A stretch of DNA of 64,000 bases from Alitta virens (taxonomy: Eukaryota > Annelida > Polychaeta > Phyllodocida > Nereididae), in NCBI GenBank assembly GCA_932294295.1, contig OW028585.1:21490912-21554911 (forward strand), in the 5' to 3' direction. Positions within the stretch are counted from its first letter, which is position 1. Each line of letters starts with the position of its first letter. The notes beneath the pieces were generated by a model. It had not been told where the DNA came from. It saw nothing but the letters and a program-made list of their open reading frames with translations, and searched no databases. Shown here piece after piece: positions 1 through 10,670 of the stretch. The translations under genes were made by a program, and so were the position numbers.

Positions 1-1
1 A
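1..1 (+). repeat. Last base of a preceding C monomer
   Basis: The window opens on the final A of a C monomer; the first A monomer starts at base 2. The array therefore continues to the left of the window. Confidence 0.8.
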
Positions 2-863
2 GCTACAATTAGAAGAAACTTATTTCTGTATTTGAACCCTTTTATTTGCAGAAAGGGCAAAACATAAAGAACGGCACTGTGTGCATATTGTGATGTTAGC
101 ATAAGTGAAATATGAGCTTGTGCAGCTTTGTGAATTGTTAGAATCTATCAATAAAATGAGAAATTTGAAAATGTATAGCATGCATTTGGACATGGTCAAA
201 ACATGGCAGAAGTGTCCTGAACAGCTGTGTGTAATGTTAAGCTGGCCAACATTTCCTTTGATTTTGCCTTTTTTTAGCAGTAGCTTGAATGCTACAGTTA
301 GAAGCAAATTAGTTCTGTATTTTGAATCCTTTTATTTGCAGAATTTCAAAAGAAGAACAGCACTGTGCACATATTGTGATTTTAGCATAAGTAAGATACG
401 AGCTGGTCCTGCTTTGTGAATTGCTAAAATCCATCAGTAACATGACAAATTTGATATTGTATTGCATGCATTTGGACATGGCGAAAACGAGGCAAAAGTG
501 TCTTGCACAACTATGTGAAATGCTCAGTAGGCTAACCTTTCCTTTGATTACGCCTTTTTGAGCAGTAGCTTGAAGGCTACAATTGCAAGCAAGTCAGTAT
601 TGTACTCTGTAGCATTTGATATGCTGAAAGGCCAACATACAAAGAGTAGCACTGTGCGCATAGTGTGTTTCTAACATAAGGGTAAATTAAGGTTGGGAAG
701 CTCTGTGAAATGTGAAGCTCTCTGTAATATGACATATTATATATTGCATGGCTTGTATTTGGACATGGCTACAACACAGCAAATAAATCCTGGACAGCTA
801 TGTGAAATGTTCAGCTAGCCAAAATATCCTGTGGTTTAGCTATTTTTGAGCTGTAGCTTGAAA
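2..863 (+). repeat. HOR unit 1 (A-B-C, 862 bp)
   Basis: B starts at 291 and C at 576. A has CAATAAAATG, GTTAAGC and a 7-T run reading TTTTTTTAGC. B starts with ACAGTTAGAAGCAAATT, reads GAATTTCAAAAGAAGAAC (net 4 bp shorter than usual) and CCATCAG. C has GATATG, GCGCATAGTG, CTCTCTGTAA, CTACAACAC and AAATAAATCC. Closest relative is unit 46. Confidence 0.93.
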
Positions 864-1729
864 GCTACAATTAGAAGAAACTTATTTCTGTATTTGAACC
901 CTTTTATTTGCAGAAAGGGCAAAACATAAAGAACGGCACTGTGTGCATATTGTGATGTTAGCATAAGTGAAATATGAGCTTGTGCAGCTTTGTGAATTGT
1001 TAGAATCTATCAGTAAAATGAGAAATTTGATAATGTATAGCATGCATTTGGACATGGTCAAAACATGGCAGAAGTGTCCTGAACAGCTGTGTGTAATGTT
1101 CAGCTGGCCAACATTTCCTTTGATTTTGCCTTTTTTGAGTAGTAGCTTGAATGCTACAATTAGAAGAAACTTAGTTCTGTATTTTGAATCCTTTTATTTG
1201 CAGAAAGGTCAAAAGATAAAGAACAGCACTGTGCACATATTGTGATTTTAGCATAAGTAAGATATGAGCTGGTCCTGCTTTGTGAAATGCTAAAATCTAT
1301 CAGTAACATGACAAATTTGATATTGTATTGCATGCATTTGGACATGGCGAAAACGAGGCAAAAGTGTCTTGCATGACTATGTGAAATGCTCAGTAGGCTT
1401 ACCTTTCCTTTGATTACGCCTTTTTGAGCAGTAGCTTGAAGGCTACAATTGCAAGCAAGTCAGTATTGTACTCTGTAGCATTTTATATGCTGAAAGGCCA
1501 ACATACAAAGAGTAGCACTGTGTGCATATTGTGTTTCTAACATAAGGGTAAATTAAGGTTGGGAAGCTCTGTGAAATGTGAAGCTCTTTGTAGTATGACA
1601 TGTTATTAATTGCATGGCTTGTATTTCGACATGGCTAAAACACAGCAAATAAGTCCTGGACAGCTATGTGAAATGTTCAGCTAGCTAAAATATCCTGTGG
1701 TTTAGCTATTTTTTAGCTGTAGCTTGAAA
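864..1729 (+). repeat. HOR unit 2 (A-B-C, 866 bp)
   Basis: B at 1153, C at 1442. B starts AGAAGAAACTTAG and has GATATGAGC (one CpG lost), AAATGCTAAA and CTTGCATGAC. C has TTATTAATTGC, TTCGACATGG and CTAGCTAAAATAT. Relatives are units 49 and 57, which share CTTGCATGAC and TTATTAATTGC. Confidence 0.93.
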
Positions 1730-2593
1730 GCTACAATTAGAAGAAACTTATTTCTGTATTTGAACCCTTTTATTTGCAGAAAGGGCAAGACATAAAGAAC
1801 GGCACTGTGTGCATATTGTGATGTTAGCATAAGTGAAATATGAGCTTGTGCAGCTTTGTGAATTGTTAGAATCTATCAATAAAATGAGAAATTTGATAAT
1901 GTATAGCATGCATTTGGACATGGTCAAAACATGGCAAAAGTGTCCTGAACAGCTGTGTGTAATGTTCAGCTGGCCAACATTTCTTTTGATTTTGCCTTTT
2001 TTGAGCAGTAGCTTGAATGCTACAATTAGAAGTAACTTAGTTCTGTATTTTGAATCCTTTTATTTGCAGAAAGGTCAGAAGATAAAGAACAGCACTGTGC
2101 ACATATTGTGATTTTAGCATAAGTAAGATACGAGCTGGTCCTGCTTTGTGAATTGCTAAAATCTATCAGTAACATGACCAATTTGATATTGTATTGCATG
2201 CATTTGGACATGGCGAAAACGAGGCAAATGTGTCTTGCACAACCATGTGAAATGCTCAGTAGGCTAACCTTTCCTTTGATTACGCCTTTTTGAGCAGTAG
2301 CTTGAAGGCTACAATTGCAAGCAAGTCAGTATTGTACTCTGTAGCATTTTATATGCTGAAAGGCCAATATACAAAGAGTAGCACGGTGCATATTGTGTTC
2401 CTAACATACGGATAAATTAAGGTTGGGAAGCTCTGTGAAATGTGAAGCTCTTTGTAGTATGACATGTTATTTATTGCATGGCTTGTATTTGGACATGGCT
2501 AAAACACAGCAAATAAGTCCTGGACAGCTTTGTGAAATGTTCAGCTAGTCAAAATATCCTGTGGTTTAGCTATTTTTGAGCTGTAGCTTGAAA
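1730..2593 (+). repeat. HOR unit 3 (A-B-C, 864 bp)
   Basis: B at 2019, C at 2308. A has GGGCAAGACAT, CAATAAAATG and GGCAAAAGTG. B starts AGAAGTAACTTAG and has GGTCAGAAG, GACCAATTTG and AACCATGTG. C is the 286-bp variant with CACGGTGCAT and CATACGGATA. Confidence 0.93.
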
Positions 2594-3459
2594 GCTACAA
2601 TTAGAAGAAACTTATTTCTGTATTTGAACCCTTTTATTTGCAGAAAGGGCAAAACATAAAGAACGGCACTGTGTGCATATTGTGATGTTAGCATAAGTGA
2701 AATATGAGCTAGTGCAGCTTTGTGAATTGTTAGAATCTATCAGTAAATTGAGAAATTTGATAATGTATAGCATGCATTTGGACATGGTTAAAACATGGCA
2801 GAAGTGTCCTGAACAGCTGTGTGTAATGTTCAGCTGGTCAACATTTCCTTTGAGTTTGCCTTTTTTGAGCAGTAGCTTGAATGCTACAATTAGAAGCAAC
2901 TTAGTTCTGTATTTTGAATCCTTTTATTTGCAGAAAGGTCAAAAGATAAAGAACATCACTGTGCACATATTGTGATTTTAGCATAAGTAAGATACGAGCT
3001 GGTCCTGCTTTGTGAATTGCTAAAATCTATCAGTAACATAACAAATTTGATATTGTATTGCACGCATTTGTACATGGCGAAAACGAGGCAAAAGTGTCTT
3101 GCACAACTATGTGAAATGCTCAGTAGGCTTACCTTTCCTTTGATTACGCCTTTTTGAGCAGTAGCTTGAAGGCTACAATTGCAAGCAAGTCAGTATTGTA
3201 CTCTGTAGCATTTTATATGCTGAAAGGCCAACATACAAAGAGTAGCACTGTGTGCATATTGTGTTTCTAACATAAGGGTAAATTAAGGTTGGGAAGCTCT
3301 GTGAAATGTGAAGCTCTTTGTAGTATGACATGTTATTTATTGCATGGCTTGTATTTGGACATGGCTAAAACACAGCAAATAAGTCCTGGACAGCTATGTG
3401 AAATGTTCAGCTAGCCAACATATCCTGTGGTTTAGCTATTTTTGAGCTGTAGCTTGAAA
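2594..3459 (+). repeat. HOR unit 4 (A-B-C, 866 bp)
   Basis: B at 2883, C at 3172. A has GAGCTAGTGC, TAAATTGAG, TGGTTAAAAC and TTGAGTTTGCC. B has AACATCACTG, CATAACAAAT and CACGCATTTGTACATGG. The same A variants return in units 45 and 53. Confidence 0.93.
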
Positions 3460-4322
3460 GCTACAATTAAAAGAAACTTATTTCTGTATTTGAACCCTTT
3501 TATTTGCAGAAAGGGCAAAACATAAAGAACGGCACTGTGTGCATATTGTGATGTTAGCATAAGTGAAATATGAGCTTGTGCAGCTTTGTGAATTGTTAGA
3601 ATCTATCAATAAAATGAGAAATTTGAAAATGTATAGCATGCATTTGGACATGGTCAAAACATGGCAGAAGTGTCCTGAACAGCTGTGTGTAATGTTAAGC
3701 TGGCCAACATTTCCTTTGATTTTGCCTTTTTTGAGCAGTAGCTTGAATGCTACAGTTAGAAGCAAATTAGTTCTGTATTTTGAATCCTTTTATTTGCAGA
3801 AAGGTCAAAAGAAGAACAGCACTGTGCACATATTGTGATTTTAGCATAAGTAAGATACGAGCTGGTCCTGCTTTGTGAATTGCTAAAATCTATCAGTAAC
3901 ATGACAAATTTGATATTGTATTGCATGCATTTGGACATGGCGAAAACGAGGCAAAAGTGTCTTGCACAACTATGTGAAATGCTCAGTAGGCTAACGTTTC
4001 CTTTGATTACGCCTTTTTGAGCAGTAGCTTGAAGGCTACAATTGCAAGCAAGTCAGTATAGTACTCTGTAGCATTTTATATGCTGTAAGGCCAACATACA
4101 AAGAGTAGCACTGTGTGCATATTGTGTTTCTAACATAAGGGTAAATTAAGGTTGGGAAGCTCTGTGAAATGTGAAGCTCTCTGTAATATGACATATTATA
4201 TATTGCATGGCTTGTATTTCGACATGGCTAAAACACAGCAAATAGATCCTGGACAGCTATGTGAAATGTTCAGCTAGCCAACATATCCTGTGGTTTAGCT
4301 ATTTTTGAGCTATAGCTTGAAA
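3460..4322 (+). repeat. HOR unit 5 (A-B-C, 863 bp), followed by a B
   Basis: B at 3749, C at 4035. A starts ACAATTAAAAG. B has AGCAAATT, a 3-bp deletion (AAAAGAAGAAC) and CTAACGTTTCC. C has GTATAGTAC, GCTGTAAGG and AAATAGATCC and ends CTATAGCTTGAAA, the form seen only where a B monomer follows. Unit 59 matches it. Confidence 0.93.
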
Positions 4323-4899
4323 GCTACAATTAGAAGCAACTTAGTTCTGTATTTTGAATCCTTTTATTTGCAGAAAGGTCAAAAGATAAAGAACAGCACT
4401 GTGCACATATTGTGATTTTAGCATAAGTAAGATACGAGCTGGTCCTGCTTTGTGAATTGCTAAAATCTATCAGTAACATGACAAATTTGATATTGTATTG
4501 CATGCATTTGGACATGGCGAAAACGAGGCAAAAGTGCCTTGCACAACTATGTGAAATGCTCAGTAGGCTTACCTTTCCTTTGATTACGCCTTTTTGAGCA
4601 GTAGCTTGAAGGCTACAATTGCAAGCAAGTCAGTATTGTACTCTGTAGCATTTGATATGCTGAAAGGCCAACATACAAAGAGTAGCACTGTGCGCATATT
4701 GTGTTTCTAACATAAGGGTAAATTAAGGTTGGGAAGCTCTGTGAAATGTGAAGCTCTTTGTAGTATGATATGTTATATATTGCATGGCTTGTATTTCGAC
4801 ATGGCTACAACACAGCAAATAAGTCCTGGACAGCTATGTGAAATGTTCAGCTAGCCAACATATCCTGTGGTTTAGCTATTTTTGAGCTGTAGCTTGAAA
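4323..4899 (+). repeat. HOR unit 6 (B-C dimer, 577 bp)
   Basis: The A monomer is missing. B starts directly after C of unit 5; C starts at 4612. B has AAGTGCCTTGC. C has GATATG, GCGCATATT, GATATGTTATATA and CTACAACAC. The exchange point lies in GCTACAATTAGAAG (4323-4336), between the C/A-type GAAA on its left and the B-type CAACTT on its right. Confidence 0.93.
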
Positions 4900-5765
4900 G
4901 CTACAATTAGAAGAAACTTATTTCTGTATTTGAACCCTTTTATTTGCAGAAAGGGCAAAACATAAAGAACGGCACTGTGTGCATATTGTGATGTTAGCAT
5001 AAGTGAAATATGAGCTTGTGCAGCTTTGTGAATTTTTAGAATCTATCAGTAAAATGAGAAATTTAAGATGTATGGCATGCATTTGGACATGGTCAAAACA
5101 TGGCAGAAGTGTCCTGAACAGCTGTGTGTAATGTTCAGCTGGCCAACATTTCCTTTGATTTTGCCTTTTTTGAGTAGTAGCTTGAATGCTACAATTAGAA
5201 GAAACTTAGTTCTGTATTTTGAATCCTTTTATTTGCAGAAAGGTCAAAAGATAAAGAACAGCAGTGTGCACATATTGTGATTTTAGCATAAGTAAGATAC
5301 GAGCTGGTCCTGCTTTGTGAATTGCTAAAATCTATCAGTAACATGACAAATTTGATATTGTATTGCATGCATTTGGACATGGCGAAAACGAGGCAAAAGT
5401 GTCTTGCACAACTATGTGAAATGCTCAGTAGGCTAACCTTTTCCTTTGATTACGCCTTTTTGAGCAGTAGCTTGAAGGCTACAATTGCAAGCAAGTTAGT
5501 ATTGTACTCTGTAGCATTTTATATGCTGAAAGGCCAACATATAAAGAGTAGCACTGTGTGCATATTGTGTTTCTAAAATAGGGGTAAATTAAGGTTGGGA
5601 AGCTCTGTGAAATGTGAAGCTCTTTGTAGTATGACATATTATATATTGCATGGCTTGTATTTCGACATGGCTAAAACACAGCAAATAAATCCTGGACAGC
5701 TATGCGAAAAGTTCAGCTAGCCAAAATATCCTGTGGTTTAGCTATTTTTGAGCTATAGCTTGAAA
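4900..5765 (+). repeat. HOR unit 7 (A-B-C, 866 bp)
   Basis: B at 5188, C at 5478. A has GAATTTTTAGAATC and TTTAAGATGTATGGC, a distinctive form 1 bp short. B starts AGAAACTT and has CAGCAGTGTG and CTAACCTTTTCC. C has GTTAGTATT, AAAATAGGGG and GCGAAAAGTTC and ends CTATAGC, so a B follows. Confidence 0.93.
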
Positions 5766-6342
5766 GCTACAATTAGAAGCAACTTAGTTCTGTATTTTGA
5801 ATCCTTTTATTTGCAGAAAGGTCAAAAGATAAAGAACGGCACTGTGCACATATTGTGATTTGAGCATAAGTAAGATACGAGCTGGTCCTGCTTTGTGAAT
5901 TGCTAAAATCTATCAGTAACATGACAAATTTGATATTGTATTGCATGCATTTGGACATGGCGAAAACGAGGCAAAAGTGTCTTACACAACTATGTGAAAT
6001 GCTCAGTAGGCTTACCTTTCCTTTGATTACGCCTTTTTGAGCAGTAGCTTAAAGGCTACAATTGCAAGCAAGTCAGTATTGTACTCTGTAGCATTTTATA
6101 TGCTGAAAGGCCAACATACAAAGAGTAGCACTGTGTGCATATTGTGTTTCTAACATAAGGGTAAATTAAGGTTGGGAAGCTCTGTGAAATGTGAAGCTCT
6201 CTGTAATATGACATATTATATATTGCATGGCTTGTATTTCGACATGGCTAAAACACAGCAAATAGATCCTGGACAGCTATGTGAAATGTTCAGCTAGCCA
6301 ACATATCCTGTGGTTTAGCTATTTTTGAGCTATAGCTTGAAA
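5766..6342 (+). repeat. HOR unit 8 (B-C dimer, 577 bp)
   Basis: C at 6055. B has AACGGCACTG, GATTTGAGC and CTTACAC and ends AGTAGCTTAAAGGC. C has CTCTCTGTAA and AAATAGATCC and ends CTATAGC before another dimer. Confidence 0.93.
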
Positions 6343-6919
6343 GCTACAATTAGAAGCAACTTAGTTCTGTATTTTGAATCCTTTTATTTGCAGAAAGGTC
6401 AAAAGATAAAGAACAGCACTGTGCACATATTGTGATTTTAGCATAAGTAAGATACGAGCTGGTCCTGCTTTGTGAATTGCTAAAATCTATCAGTAACATG
6501 ACAAATTTGATATTGTATTGCATGCATTTGGACATGGCGAAAACGAGGCAAAAGTGCCTTGCACAACTATGTGAAATGCTCAGTAGGCTAACCTTTCCTT
6601 TGATTACGCCTTTTTGAGCAGTAGCTTGAAGGCTACAATTGCAAGCAAGTCAGTATTGTACTCTGTAGCATTTGATATGCTGAAAGGCCAACATACAAAG
6701 AGTAGCACTGTGCGCATATTGTGTTTCTAACATAAGGGTAAATTAAGGTTGGGAAGCTCTGTGAAATGTGAAGCTCTTTGTAGTATGATATGTTATATAT
6801 TGCATGGCTTGTATTTCGACATGGCTACAACACAGCAAATAAGTCCTGGACAGCTATGTGAAATGTTCAGCTAGCCAACATATCCTGTGGTTTAGCTATT
6901 TTTGAGCTGTAGCTTGAAA
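6343..6919 (+). repeat. HOR unit 9 (B-C dimer, 577 bp)
   Basis: C at 6632. Copy of unit 6, 2,020 bp downstream, sharing AAGTGCCTTGC, GATATG, GCGCATATT and CTACAACAC. It differs by CTAACC for CTTACC near the B end. Confidence 0.93.
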
Positions 6920-7785
6920 GCTACAATTAGAAGAAACTTATTTCTGTATTTGAACCCTTTTATTTGCAGAAAGGGCAAAACATAAAGAACGGCACTGTGT
7001 GCATATTGTGATGTTAGCATAAGTGAAATATGAGCTTGTGCAGCTTTGTGAATTTTTAGAATCTATCAGTAAAATGAGAAATTTAAGATGTATGGCATGC
7101 ATTTGGACATGGTCAAAACATGGCAGAAGTGTCCTGAACAGCTGTGTGTAATGTTCAGCTGGCCAACATTTCCTTTGATTTTGCCTTTTTTGAGTAGTAG
7201 CTTGAATGCTACAATTAGAAGAAACTTAGTTCTGTATTTTGAATCCTTTTATTTGCAGAAAGGTCAAAAGATAAAGAACAGCAGTGTGCACATATTGTGA
7301 TTTTAGCATAAGTAAGATACGAGCTGGTCCTGCTTTGTGAATTGCTAAAATCTATCAGTAACATGACAAATTTGATATTGTATTGCATGCATTTGGACAT
7401 GGCGAAAACGAGGCAAAAGTGTCTTGCACAACTATGTGAAATGCTCAGTAGGCTAACCTTTTCCTTTGATTACGCCTTTTTGAGCAGTAGCTTGAAGGCT
7501 ACAATTGCAAGCAAGTTAGTATTGTACTCTGTAGCATTTTATATGCTGAAAGGCCAACATACAAAGAGTAGCACTGTGTGCATATTGTGTTTCTAAAATA
7601 GGGGTAAATTAAGGTTGGGAAGCTCTGTGAAATGTGAAGCTCTTTGTAGTATGACATATTATATATTGCATGGCTTGTATTTCGACATGGCTAAAACACA
7701 GCAAATAAATCCTGGACAGCTATGTGAAAAGTTCAGCTAGCCAAAATATCCTGTGGTTTAGCTATTTTTGAGCTATAGCTTGAAA
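6920..7785 (+). repeat. HOR unit 10 (A-B-C, 866 bp)
   Basis: B at 7208, C at 7498. Copy of unit 7 at the 2,020-bp offset, with TTTAAGATGTATGGC, CAGCAGTGTG and AAAATAGGGG. Differences seen are ACATACAAAG for ACATATAAAG and GTGAAAAGTTC for GCGAAAAGTTC. Confidence 0.93.
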
Positions 7786-8362
7786 GCTACAATTAGAAGC
7801 AACTTAGTTCTGTATTTTGAATCCTTTTATTTGCAGAAAGGTCAAAAGATAAAGAACGGCACTGTGCACATATTGTGATTTGAGCATAAGTAAGATACGA
7901 GCTGGTCCTGCTTTGTGAATTGCTAAAATCTATCAGTAACATGTCAAATTTGATATTGTATTGCATGCATTTGGACATGGCGAAAACGAGGCAAAAGTGT
8001 CTTACACAACTATGTGAAATGCTCAGTAGGCTTACCTTTCCTTTGATTACGCCTTTTTGAGCAGTAGCTTGAAGGCTACAATTGCAAGCAAGTCAGTATT
8101 GTACTCTGTAGCATTTTATATGCTGAAAGGCCAACATACAAAGAGTAGCACTGTGTGCATATTGTGTTTCTAACATAAGGGTAAATTAAGGTTGGGAAGC
8201 TCTGTGAAATGTGAAGCTCTTTGTAGTATGACATGTTATTTATTGCATGGCTTGTATTTGGACATGGCTAAAACACCGCAAATAAGTCCTGGACAGCTAT
8301 GTGAAATGTTCAGCTAGCCAACATATCCTGTGGTTTAGCTATTTTTGAGCTGTAGCTTGAAA
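7786..8362 (+). repeat. HOR unit 11 (B-C dimer, 577 bp)
   Basis: C at 8075. B copies unit 8 (GATTTGAGC, CTTACAC) with CATGTCAAATT. C is the common CTCTTTGTAG type with ACACCGCAAA and returns to a normal CTGTAGC end, so an A follows. Confidence 0.92.
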
Positions 8363-9228
8363 GCTACAATTAGAAGAAACTTATTTCTGTATTTGAACCC
8401 TTTTATTTCCAGAAAGGGCAAAACATAAAGAACGGCACTGTGTGCATATTGTGATGTTAGCATAAGTGAAATATGAGCTTGTGCAGCTTTGTGAATTGTT
8501 AGAATCTATCAGTAAAATGAGAAATTTGAAAATGTATAGCATGCATTTGGACATGGTCAAAACATGGCAGAAGTGTCCTGAACAGCTGTGTGTAATGTTC
8601 AGCTGGCCAACATTTCCTTTGATTTTGCCTTTTTTGAGTAGTAGCTTGAATGCTACAATTAGAAGCAACTTAGTTCTGTATTTTAAATCCTTTTATTTGC
8701 AGAAAGGTCAAAAGATAAAGAACAGCACTGTGCACATATTGTGATTTTAGCATAAGTAAGATACGAGCTGGTCCTGCTTTGTGAAATGCTAAAATCTATC
8801 AGTAACATGACAAATTTGATATTGTATTGCATGCATTTGGACATGGCGAAAACGAGGCAAAAGTGTCTTACACAACTATGTGAAATGCTCAGTAGGCTTA
8901 CCTTTCCTTTGATTACGCCTTTTTGAGCAGTAGCTTGAAGGCTACAATTGCAAGCAAGTCAGTATTGTACTCTGTAGCATTTTATATGCTGAAAGGCCAA
9001 CATACAAAGAGTAGCACTGTGTGCATATTGTGTTTCTAACATAAGGGTAAATTAAGGTTGGGAAGCTCTGTGAAATGTGAAGCTCTTTGTAGTATGACAT
9101 GTTATTTATTGCATGGCTTGTATTTGGACATGGCTAAAACACAGCAAATAAGTCCTGGACAGCTATGTGAAATGTTCAGCTAGCCAACATATCCTGTGGT
9201 TTAGCTATTTTTGAGCTGTAGCTTGAAA
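8363..9228 (+). repeat. HOR unit 12 (A-B-C, 866 bp)
   Basis: B at 8652, C at 8941. A has TTTATTTCCAG where all other copies checked have TTTATTTGCAG. B has TATTTTAAATCC, AAATGCTAAA and CTTACAC. Relatives are units 20 and 23. Confidence 0.93.
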
Positions 9229-10092
9229 GCTACAATTAGAAGAAACTTATTTCTGTATTTGAACCCTTTTATTTGCAGAAAGGGCAAAACATAAAGAACG
9301 GCACTGTGTGCATATTGTGATGTTAGCATAAGTGAAATATGAGCTTGTGCAGCTTTGTGAATTGTTAGAATCTATCAGTAAAATGAGAAATTTGAAAATG
9401 TATAGCATGCATTTGGACATGGTCAAAACATGGCAGAAGTGTCCTGAACAGCTGTGTGTAATGTTCAGCTGGCCAACATTTCCTTTGATTTTGCCATTTT
9501 TGAGTAGTAGCTTGAATGCTACAATTAGAAGCAACTTAGTTCTGTATTTAATCCTTTTATTTGCAGAAAGGTCAAAAGATAAAGAACAGCACTGTGCACA
9601 TATTGTGATTTTAGCATAAGTAAGATACGAGCTGGTCCTGCTTTGTGAATTGCTAAAATCTATCAGTAACATGACAAATTTGATATTGTATTGCATGCAT
9701 TTGGACATGGCGAAAACGAGGCAAAAGTGTCTTACACAACTATGTGAAATGCTCAGTAGGCTTACCTTTCCTTTGATTACGCCTTTTTGAGCAGTAGCTT
9801 GAAGGCTACAATTGCAAGCAAGTCAGTATTGTACTCTGTAGCATTTTATATGCTGAAAGGCCAACATACAAAGAGTAGCACTGTGTGCATATTGTGTTTC
9901 TAACATAAGGGTAAATTAAGGTTGGGAAGCTCTGTGAAATGTGAAGCTCTTTGTAGTATGACATGTTATTTATTGCATGGCTTGTATTTGGACATGGCTA
10001 AAACACAGCAAATAAGTCCTGGACAGCTATGTGAAATGTTCAGCTAGCCAACATATCCTGTGGTTTAGCTATTTTTGAGCTGTAGCTTGAAA
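9229..10092 (+). repeat. HOR unit 13 (A-B-C, 864 bp)
   Basis: B at 9518, C at 9805. A has GCCATTTTTGAG. B has a 2-bp deletion (TGTATTTAATCC), which joins two minus-strand frames into one 153-codon frame, the longest in the window. Confidence 0.93.
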
Positions 10093-10097
10093 GCTAC
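10082..10097. other. Inverted repeat (hairpin) at the C/A monomer boundary, example
   Basis: GTAGCTTGAAAGCTAC is a 7-bp perfect inverted repeat (GTAGCTT / AAGCTAC) around GA. It recurs at almost every C/A boundary. At A/B boundaries the same place reads GTAGCTTGAATGCTAC and at B/C boundaries GTAGCTTGAAGGCTAC, both keeping a 5-bp GTAGC/GCTAC stem. No function is shown; several indels and crossovers in the array map to this spot. Confidence 0.85.
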
Positions 10098-10381
10098 AAT
10101 TAGAAGAAACTTATTTCTGTATTTGAACCCTTTTATTTGCAGAAAGGGCAAAACATAAAGAACGGCACTGTGTGCATATTGTGATGTTAGCATAAGTGAA
10201 ATATGAGCTTGTGCAGCTTTGTGAATTGTTAGAATCTATCAGTAAAATGAGAAATTTGAAAATGTATAGCATGCATTTGGACATGGTCAAAACATGGCAG
10301 AAGTGTCCTGAACAGCTGTGTGTAATGTTCAGCTGGCCAACATTTCCTTTGATTTTGCCATTTTTGAGTAGTAGCTTGAAT
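10093..10381 (+). repeat. Reference A monomer (289 bp)
   Basis: Given as a clean example of type A. It holds the GAACGGCAC CpG site, an AAGTGAAATATGAGC block, the palindromic word GCATGC, the TTTGGACATGGTCAAAAC box and the CAGCTGGCCAAC block, and ends TAGTAGCTTGAAT. Variable sites useful for typing are CAGTAAAATG or CAATAAAATG, TTGAAAATG or TTGATAATG, GTTCAGC or GTTAAGC, and the length of a T-run before the boundary (5 to 7 T). This copy has CCATTTTTG in place of the usual CCTTTTTTG. Confidence 0.93.
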
Positions 10382-10670
10382 GCTACAATTAGAAGCAACT
10401 TAGTTCTGTATTTTGAATCCTTTTATTTGCAGAAAGGTCAAAAGATAAAGAACAGCACTGTGCACATATTGTGATTTTAGCATAAGTAAGATACGAGCTG
10501 GTCCTGCTTTGTGAAATGCTAAAATCTATCAGTAACATGACAAATTTGATATTGTATTGCATGCATTTGGACATGGCGAAAACGAGGCAAAAGTGTCTTG
10601 CATAACTATGTGAAATGCTCAGTAGGCTTACCTTTCCTTTGATTACGCCTTTTTGAGCAGTAGCTTGAAG
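10382..10670 (+). repeat. Reference B monomer (289 bp)
   Basis: Clean example of type B. It has most of the array's CpG sites: TACGAGC, GGCGAAAACGAGG and TACGCC. It contains the palindrome TGTGCACA, the TGCATGCA palindrome just before TTTGGACATGG, and ends GCAGTAGCTTGAAG. Typing sites are AGCAACTT, AGCAAATT or AGAAACTT at the start; TTTTAGC, TTTTGGC or TTTGAGC in the middle; CTTGCAC, CTTACAC, CTTGCAT or CTTGCTC; and CTTACCTTTCC, CTAACCTTTCC or CTAACCTTTTCC near the end. Confidence 0.93.

Larger units (their letters stand above)
4090..8215 (+). repeat. 2,020-bp tandem duplication (trimer + two dimers)
   Basis: Sequence from about 4090 to 6195 matches itself at +2,020 bp (about 6110 to 8215). 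Units 6-7-8 correspond to units 9-10-11. Shared rare changes include AAGTGCCTTGC, TTTAAGATGTATGGC and GATTTGAGC. Ends are placed by the first differing typing sites (GCTGTAAGG on the left, CTCTCTG against CTCTTTG on the right). Confidence 0.88.

Noticed and set aside
105..419. Plus-strand open frames of about 70-104 codons in A monomers (MKYELVQL-type peptide)
   Set aside because: They recur in nearly every A monomer, overlap minus-strand frames of similar length, and are broken by single-base T-run changes without any sign of selection. No known domain is visible. They are by-products of an AT-rich repeat.
1160..1345. Minus-strand 61- and 95-codon frames as a tandem gene family
   Set aside because: No promoter, intergenic spacer or variation pattern typical of genes; frames run across monomer boundaries and are lost or fused by small indels (for example the 2-bp loss in unit 13).
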